Of a stretch of 9,856 nucleotides of DNA, positions 5,618-9,856 are shown one piece after another. Source of the stretch: JAVBKE01 sp031554215 (GTDB lineage Bacteria > Bacillota > Bacilli > JARBTR01). A model generated the notes under the pieces. The model was given only the letters and a program-made list of their open reading frames with translations. It was not told the origin of the DNA and did no database searches. The position numbers and the translations under genes were made by a program. The stretch covers positions 1 to 9,856 of the forward strand of contig JAVBKF010000073.1 in NCBI GenBank assembly GCA_031554215.1. The letters are read 5' to 3'. How positions within the stretch are numbered: the first letter of the stretch is position 1; each line of letters begins with the position of its first letter.

Positions 5618-6015
5618 TGTGATCACCTGCCTGTTACTGAAATTTTTTATTGACCTTATGGCTAGAACCCGTAGAGTAAGCGTGTTATCTTCGCTTCTTT
5701 TATTTCAAACAATGCCTGTTTCTGGGTGGCATTGTGTCGAAGCGATGCTGTCTTCAAAAAGCAATGTCTGGGCTCTGCTAAAGAATTTCGCTCGTGCAAT
5801 GATTCCACCATAGGTGTAAAATCATTTCTGTTAGTATGGCTTGTTTTTGTTTTAGAAATGTAAATATTTTGATGGAAATTCTTTTTCATTGTATGATGAA
5901 AGTGAAATGGATTCAAATTGTAGAAGTAGAGAACAAATACCTTGCACATGCCAAGCGATTACAGGCGGAATGAAGGCTCATTCTAGCAACCGATTTAATT
6001 TAGTGAGGAGCGTAA
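5618..6015. other. Divergent intergenic region between sspO and the aconitase gene
   Basis: About 400 bases carrying control signals for genes on both sides. The right part holds the aconitase sigma-A promoter (separate entry) and a leader of about 110 nt. The leader contains a small hairpin, GAATGA 5968-5973 with TCATTC 5978-5983 around AGGC. No clear sigma-G promoter for sspO, CcpC dyad (ATAA-n-TTAT), CodY box or catabolite-responsive element could be recognised. Long frames on either strand here lack ribosome binding sites and overlap the promoter, and are not believed. Confidence 0.5.
5869..5897 (+). promoter_or_regulatory. Sigma-A promoter of the aconitase gene
   Basis: TTGATG (5869-5874) and TATGAT (5892-5897) are separated by 17 bp; four of six and five of six consensus positions match. 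The start would be near 5904, giving a leader of about 110 nt before the ATG. In B. subtilis the matching promoter is controlled by CcpC, CodY and other regulators; I see no unmistakable sites. Confidence 0.8.
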
Positions 6016-8715
6016 ATGATGGTTAATCTGAAAAACAAGACACTGCAATCATTTGAACTAGATGGGAAGAAAATGTATTACTTTAGCTTGAAATCACTTG
6101 AGGTTGGCAATGTGAATATTGCCAAACTGCCTTACTCGATACGTGTTTTACTTGAATCTGTTGTACGGCAAATTGATAACAAGTCAATTGTTGAAGATCA
6201 CGCTGAAAATCTAGCTAAATGGGGGACAGCTGATGCCGAGGATATCGACGTTCCTTTTAAACCTGCACGCGTCATTCTTCAGGACTTTACTGGCGTACCC
6301 ACTTTAGTGGATTTGGCGTCCCTGCGAAAAGCAGTCGCTGATTTTGGCGGCGATCCCACGATGATTAATCCAGAAATCCCAGTGGATCTTGTCATTGATC
6401 ATTCTGTGCAAGTGGATAAGTTTGGTACAAGCACAAGTTTTGATGAGAATCTTGATTTTGAGTTTAAGCGCAACGCGGAGCGTTATCAATTTCTGAACTG
6501 GGCGCAGAAAGCGTTTAATGGCTATCGTGCTGTCCCGCCTGCGACTGGTATTGTCCATCAAGTGAACCTTGAATATCTTGCAAGTGTTGTCTGCACGAGT
6601 GAAGTGGACGGGAAAACAATTGTTTACCCTGATAGCGTTTTTGGGACAGATTCACACACGACGATGATTAATGGTTTAGGTGTTTTAGGCTGGGGTGTTG
6701 GCGGTATTGAAGCGGAAGCTGGCATGCTTGGACAACCTTCTTTCTTTCCGCTACCAGAAGTGATTGGCGTCCGGTTAATCAATCAATTGCCGAGCGGGGC
6801 AACAGCCACTGATTTAGCACTGAAAGTGACAGAAGTTTTACGAAAAAAAGGTGTGGTTGGTAAGTTTGTTGAGTTTTGCGGGGATGGGATGGAGACATTA
6901 TCCTTATCAGATCGGGCGACAGTGGCGAATATGGCACCTGAATATGGTGCAACTTGCGGTTTCTTCCCAGTTGATGATGAGGTGCTACATTATTTACGTT
7001 TGACCGGACGTGAAGAAGCACAGGTACTGCTTGTTGAGGCTTATTGTAAGGCAAATCAGTTGTTCTATACGGGTAGCGAGATTGACTTCACTGATATGGT
7101 TGACATTGACCTTGCAATGATTGAGCCAAACCTTGCCGGACCTAAGCGTCCGCAGGACTTGATTCCGCTCTCTGCAATGAAAGCAACATACCAAGCGGCG
7201 TTGAAGGCACCAGTTAGCAATCAGAGCTTTGGTTTAACAGATGAAGAAGTAAACCGAACTGTGGACATCACGTTACCAGGTAATCAGAAAACAACGATGA
7301 AAGCCGGTTCGATTGCGATTGCTGCGATTACGAGTTGTACGAATACGTCAAACCCGTATGTGATGCTCAGCGCAGGACTGCTAGCAAAGAAAGCGGTAGA
7401 GAAGGGATTGTCAGTGCCTAGTTTTGTGAAAACATCACTTGCACCAGGTTCAAAGGTTGTGAAGGGCTATTTAGAAAATGCAGGATTGCAGCCATTTCTT
7501 GATCAACTAGGATTTAATATTGTCGGATATGGGTGTACGACTTGTATTGGCAACTCCGGTCCATTGTACCCTGAAATTGAAAAAGCAATCGCAGACAGTG
7601 ATTTGTTTGTGACTTCGATTCTCTCGGGCAATCGCAACTTCGAGGGGAGGATTCACCCGTTAGTCAAAGCCAATTATTTAGCGGCGCCACCGCTTGTTGT
7701 TGCTTATGCACTAGTTGGCAGATTGGATATTGATTTTAACACGGAAGCCATTGGTGCAGATCAGAACGGGAAACCCGTATTTCTAGCTGATATTTGGCCA
7801 ACCAGGCAGGAAATAGAAACATTGGTTCAGCAAGTAGTTACGCGAACGCTGTATGCCAAAGAGTATGCGCAAGTGTTTACTGGCAACCAAAAATGGAACG
7901 AGATTCAGTCTGCCGCTTCTTCTTTGTATGATTGGGATGCTACATCAACGTATATTCAGAATCCACCTTATTTTGAAAATCTTTCAGCAGATTTACGCCG
8001 CATTCAACCACTGGAAGATTTGCAGGTTGTCGCACTCTTTGGTGATTCTGTTACGACCGATCATATCTCACCAGCAGGGAGCATCAGTAAAACATCACCT
8101 GCAGCAAAATATCTGACGGACAATCATGTTGACCAAGCAGATTTTAATTCTTATGGCTCACGGCGCGGTAATCATGAGGTGATGATGCGTGGTACCTTTG
8201 CCAACATTCGGATCCGCAATAAAATTGCCAATGGACAAGTGGGCGGTTTCACAACTTATTTTCCAACGAATGAGATGATGCCGATTTACGATGCTTGTAT
8301 GAAATACAAAGAAAATGGGCGCGATCTTGTTGTGATTGCAGGCAAAGACTATGGTATGGGCAGTTCGCGTGATTGGGCGGCGAAAGGGACAAATCTGCTA
8401 GGCATTAGGGCAGTCATTGCAGAAAGCTTTGAGCGGATTCACAGGGCCAATCTTGTTCTCATGGGTGTACTGCCATTAACATTTAGAGATGGAGAAACGG
8501 CTGACACCTTGGGGCTTGTTGGAACTGAAACATTCTCGGTCGAGATTGATGAACGGGTTCAACCAAGACAATTGCTAACAGTGAAAGCGGCCGCGCCTGA
8601 CGGCACGATAACGACTTTCAAAGCCATGATTCGTTTTGAATCGGAAATTGAAATTGACTACTATCGTCATGGTGGAATTCTGCCACTTGTGCTCAGAGAG
8701 AAGTTAAAAGCTTAA
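6016..8715 (+). CDS. acnA: Aconitate hydratase AcnA (CitB), TCA-cycle aconitase
   Basis: Cytosolic [4Fe-4S] enzyme interconverting citrate and isocitrate; 899 residues, normal for the AcnA/IRP1 type (about 900). Seen: N-terminal domains with KLPYSIRVLLESVVRQ (38-52), LQDFTGVPTLVDL (88-100) and the FGTDSHTTMINGLGVLGWG stretch at 209-227; cluster ligands C441 (ITSCTNTSNP), C507 and C510 (GYGCTTCIGN); a C-terminal swivel domain from about 670 (LFGDSVTTDHISPAG) with GKDYGMGSSRDWAAKG at 776-791, including Arg785 of the substrate-binding loop. GAGGAG at 6005-6010 precedes two adjacent ATG codons, at 6016 (5-base gap) and 6019 (8-base gap); the second may be used. The gene has its own promoter and terminator. 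In B. subtilis the protein also binds RNA at iron-responsive-like elements and affects sporulation. Confidence 0.98.
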   Translation: MMVNLKNKTLQSFELDGKKMYYFSLKSLEVGNVNIAKLPYSIRVLLESVVRQIDNKSIVEDHAENLAKWGTADAEDIDVPFKPARVILQDFTGVPTLVDLASLRKAVADFGGDPTMINPEIPVDLVIDHSVQVDKFGTSTSFDENLDFEFKRNAERYQFLNWAQKAFNGYRAVPPATGIVHQVNLEYLASVVCTSEVDGKTIVYPDSVFGTDSHTTMINGLGVLGWGVGGIEAEAGMLGQPSFFPLPEVIGVRLINQLPSGATATDLALKVTEVLRKKGVVGKFVEFCGDGMETLSLSDRATVANMAPEYGATCGFFPVDDEVLHYLRLTGREEAQVLLVEAYCKANQLFYTGSEIDFTDMVDIDLAMIEPNLAGPKRPQDLIPLSAMKATYQAALKAPVSNQSFGLTDEEVNRTVDITLPGNQKTTMKAGSIAIAAITSCTNTSNPYVMLSAGLLAKKAVEKGLSVPSFVKTSLAPGSKVVKGYLENAGLQPFLDQLGFNIVGYGCTTCIGNSGPLYPEIEKAIADSDLFVTSILSGNRNFEGRIHPLVKANYLAAPPLVVAYALVGRLDIDFNTEAIGADQNGKPVFLADIWPTRQEIETLVQQVVTRTLYAKEYAQVFTGNQKWNEIQSAASSLYDWDATSTYIQNPPYFENLSADLRRIQPLEDLQVVALFGDSVTTDHISPAGSISKTSPAAKYLTDNHVDQADFNSYGSRRGNHEVMMRGTFANIRIRNKIANGQVGGFTTYFPTNEMMPIYDACMKYKENGRDLVVIAGKDYGMGSSRDWAAKGTNLLGIRAVIAESFERIHRANLVLMGVLPLTFRDGETADTLGLVGTETFSVEIDERVQPRQLLTVKAAAPDGTITTFKAMIRFESEIEIDYYRHGGILPLVLREKLKA

Positions 8716-8723
8716 CAGACATG

Positions 8724-8769
8724 AAAATGGTTCTAGTGTGCTACTGGTGGTGCACTGGAACCATTTTTT
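8724..8769 (+). terminator. Intrinsic terminator of the aconitase gene
   Basis: Bases 8724-8741 pair with 8750-8767 (18 pairs including three G-T wobbles) around an 8-nt loop, ending in a run of six T. It starts nine bases after the stop codon and isolates yneN from aconitase transcription. Confidence 0.9.
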
Positions 8770-8815
8770 CTGACCGAATGGTGATTGGTTTTCTCCACTG
8801 ACTCTAGGGCTGGAC

Positions 8816-8845
8816 TTGACGTTAATAGGTTAAACAGCGTATACT
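8816..8845 (+). promoter_or_regulatory. Sigma-A promoter of the thioredoxin-like gene
   Basis: TTGACG (8816-8821) and TATACT (8840-8845) each match five of six consensus positions and are 18 bp apart. The start would be near 8852, about 30 bases before the ATG at 8881. Confidence 0.85.
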
Positions 8846-8880
8846 CCCTCTAGATAAAAACAATTAATACAGGTGATTGA

Positions 8881-9426
8881 ATGAATAAATTAGTGAAATG
8901 GATGCCGGTTGTCATCATCATGATCTTGATCATCATTTCTATTGGTTACGTACAGGAAGATGAACAAGAAGAATCTGAAACAACACAGCAATCTACAGAA
9001 CAACAAACGAGTGGCAATCAGGGATTAGTAGATAAACCAGCCAGCAACTTTCAGCTTGAAAATCTGCAGGGAGAACAAGTAGAACTGAGCGATTTTAAGG
9101 GCCAGAAAGTGTTGGTCAATTTTTGGGCGACTTGGTGCCCACCTTGTGAAGCGGAGATGCCGGATATCCAAAAGCTACATGAGGCTTATCCGGAGTACGT
9201 TATCTTAGCCGTTAATGAGGATCCAGAAAATGATGTGCAAGGATTTGTGAATGAGTATGGACTGACTTTCCCTGTACTGATCGATACGAATCAACAAGTA
9301 CAAGCAAATTATCAAATTGTCGCCTATCCAACAAGTATTTTTATTGATGAGGACGGGGTTGTGCGTACGATAACAGAAGGCAGCATGGATTATCAATCCT
9401 TTGAGGCAACAATGGCTGATTTGTAA
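8881..9426 (+). CDS. yneN: Membrane-anchored thioredoxin-like protein YneN (TlpA/ResA family)
   Basis: A 181-residue extracytoplasmic thiol-disulfide oxidoreductase. Seen: an uncleaved N-terminal membrane anchor at about 7-23, preceded by Lys residues; a low-complexity acidic/Gln-Ser-Thr linker at 26-47; a TlpA/AhpC-TSA thioredoxin fold from about 50 to 181 with active site WCPPC (C86, C89) and the cis-proline at P150 (AYPTSIFID). The fold starts DKPASNFQLENLQGEQV, typical of ResA-like reductases. AGGTGA at 8871-8876, four bases before ATG, sets the start. The name rests on family plus gene order: yneN lies between citB and sspN in B. subtilis. Its substrate is unknown; relatives ResA and StoA reduce apocytochrome c or spore-wall proteins, and neither role can be assigned from sequence alone. 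Confidence 0.88.
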   Translation: MNKLVKWMPVVIIMILIIISIGYVQEDEQEESETTQQSTEQQTSGNQGLVDKPASNFQLENLQGEQVELSDFKGQKVLVNFWATWCPPCEAEMPDIQKLHEAYPEYVILAVNEDPENDVQGFVNEYGLTFPVLIDTNQQVQANYQIVAYPTSIFIDEDGVVRTITEGSMDYQSFEATMADL

Positions 9427-9437
9427 ATATTCGCAAG

Positions 9438-9466
9438 TCATAATTGAAAGCAAAATGACCATCCTA
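9438..9466 (+). promoter_or_regulatory. Sigma-G promoter of sspN
   Basis: CATCCTA (9460-9466) fits the sigma-G -10 consensus CATnhTA at every position. TCATA (9438-9442) matches four of five of the -35 consensus GhATR, with a 17-bp spacer. Transcription would start near 9473, 43 bases before sspN. This fits forespore-specific control known for SASP genes. Confidence 0.75.
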
Positions 9467-9515
9467 AGGAAGAGTGTTTCATGCAAATGCTCATCAAACA
9501 AATAGGAGGGGTTAT

Positions 9516-9647
9516 ATGAGTAATCCAAAAAAGGATTCAAAGCATTTTGTTCCAGAGAATATCGGTATGAAGCCAATGAAAGCTGGCGGTAACAAAGGAA
9601 AACAAATGCAGGATCAATCTAGCCCTATTCCAAAATTGACAAAGTAA
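9516..9647 (+). CDS. sspN: Small acid-soluble spore protein SspN
   Basis: A 43-codon gene, too short for the usual length cut-off. The protein starts MSNPKKDSKHFVPENIGMKP and continues with a GGNKGKQMQD motif to a Lys-rich end. It matches the SspN family in length (about 48 in B. subtilis), the N-terminal xNxKK...FVPxxIG pattern, the NKGKxMxD motif, and position after yneN. AGGAGGGG at 9504-9511 gives a strong ribosome binding site before ATG. SspN is a minor protein of the spore core made in the forespore. In B. subtilis tlp follows in the same operon; here a terminator follows and tlp is not in the window. Confidence 0.92.
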   Translation: MSNPKKDSKHFVPENIGMKPMKAGGNKGKQMQDQSSPIPKLTK

Positions 9648-9723
9648 TGACTTATCGTTAGGTCAAATTGCAGCAGCTATTTAGAAAAACACGCCATGTA
9701 TTCGCCGGGACTATCAGATATAG

Positions 9724-9771
9724 AGATGAAAATCGCATCCGTTTTGGAGCGCTTTTTCATCTTTTTTTTTT
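9724..9771 (+). terminator. Intrinsic terminator after sspN
   Basis: AGATGAAAA (9724-9732) pairs with TTTTTCATCT (right arm 9754-9762), with a short inner CGC/GCG helix and a loop, followed by a run of ten T. It lies about 75 bases after the sspN stop. Confidence 0.9.
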
Positions 9772-9856
9772 GATTCGATGTGATGTGTTCTATGTAATTT
9801 ATGGTAGCTGAAATGAAAATGGAAAAGAAAAGCCATACTATAATACGATTTAAAAA
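9772..9856. other. AT-rich end of window
   Basis: No gene is seen. TATAAT at 9839-9844 could be a -10 element of a gene beyond the window, but the sequence 17 bp upstream does not resemble a -35. Confidence 0.3.

Noticed and set aside
5641..5720. Sigma-G promoter for sspO
   Set aside because: CATAAGG on the minus strand partly fits the -10, but nothing resembling GhATR lies 17-18 bp upstream.
5339..5813. Plus-strand frames 5339-5566 and 5544-5813
   Set aside because: They lack ribosome binding sites, encode improbable aromatic/Cys-rich peptides, and lie antisense to the well-supported sspO and sspP genes.
5662..5949. 95-codon minus-strand frame
   Set aside because: No ribosome binding site, spans the aconitase promoter, and no recognisable domain; the inner ATG start also lacks a ribosome binding site.
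6304..7194. Minus-strand frames inside the aconitase gene
   Set aside because: Shadow frames of a highly conserved, full-length enzyme with no initiation signals.

Overview
The window looks like chromosomal core DNA from an endospore-forming member of the Bacillales (Bacillaceae or a close relative). It encodes the DacF-SpoIIAA-SpoIIAB-SigF forespore sigma module, three minor small acid-soluble spore proteins (SspO, SspP, SspN), the sporulation protein YpjB, a bc-complex cytochrome c subunit of Bacillus type, and a monofunctional AcnA/CitB aconitase. Base composition is moderate, with strong Shine-Dalgarno sites and compact terminators. I do not name a genus.

Layout, left to right: (1) 1-628, the 3' part of qcrC and a perfect terminator. 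(2) 629-1140, a gene-free stretch with a weak MITE-like inverted repeat and a sigma-E-like promoter that would serve ypjB (1141-1923). (3) 1924-2227, a region with no confirmed gene that may hold a decayed reading frame; it ends in a 12-bp hairpin that buries the dacF ribosome binding site. (4) 2228-5177, dacF followed by spoIIAA-spoIIAB-sigF, with a near-consensus sigma-H promoter and a Spo0A box in front of spoIIAA and a terminator overlapping the end of sigF. (5) 5275-5617, two small genes on the minus strand, sspO then sspP, missed by a simple long-ORF scan. (6) 5869-8769, a sigma-A promoter, the aconitase gene and its terminator. (7) 8816-9771, a membrane-anchored thioredoxin-like protein (yneN) with a sigma-A promoter, then sspN with a sigma-G promoter and a terminator.

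How the genes fit together: the spoIIA operon makes the forespore sigma factor F and its partner-switch regulators (SpoIIAB anti-sigma kinase, SpoIIAA anti-anti-sigma). It is switched on by Spo0A and sigma-H. DacF is a sporulation D,D-carboxypeptidase. Later in the forespore, sigma-G would drive sspN and presumably sspO-sspP. Aconitase and the bc complex supply the TCA cycle and respiration needed for sporulation. From memory, sspO-sspP / citB / yneN / sspN is also the B. subtilis arrangement, whereas qcrC-ypjB, dacF-sigF and citB lie at separate loci there, so three syntenic blocks are joined here.

I found no convincing new multi-gene system. The most interesting points are regulatory: the hairpin that sequesters the dacF ribosome binding site, the promoter set assigning genes to sigma A, E, G and H, the small unlisted SASP genes, and the unexplained DNA at the block junctions (629-1140 and 1924-2190).
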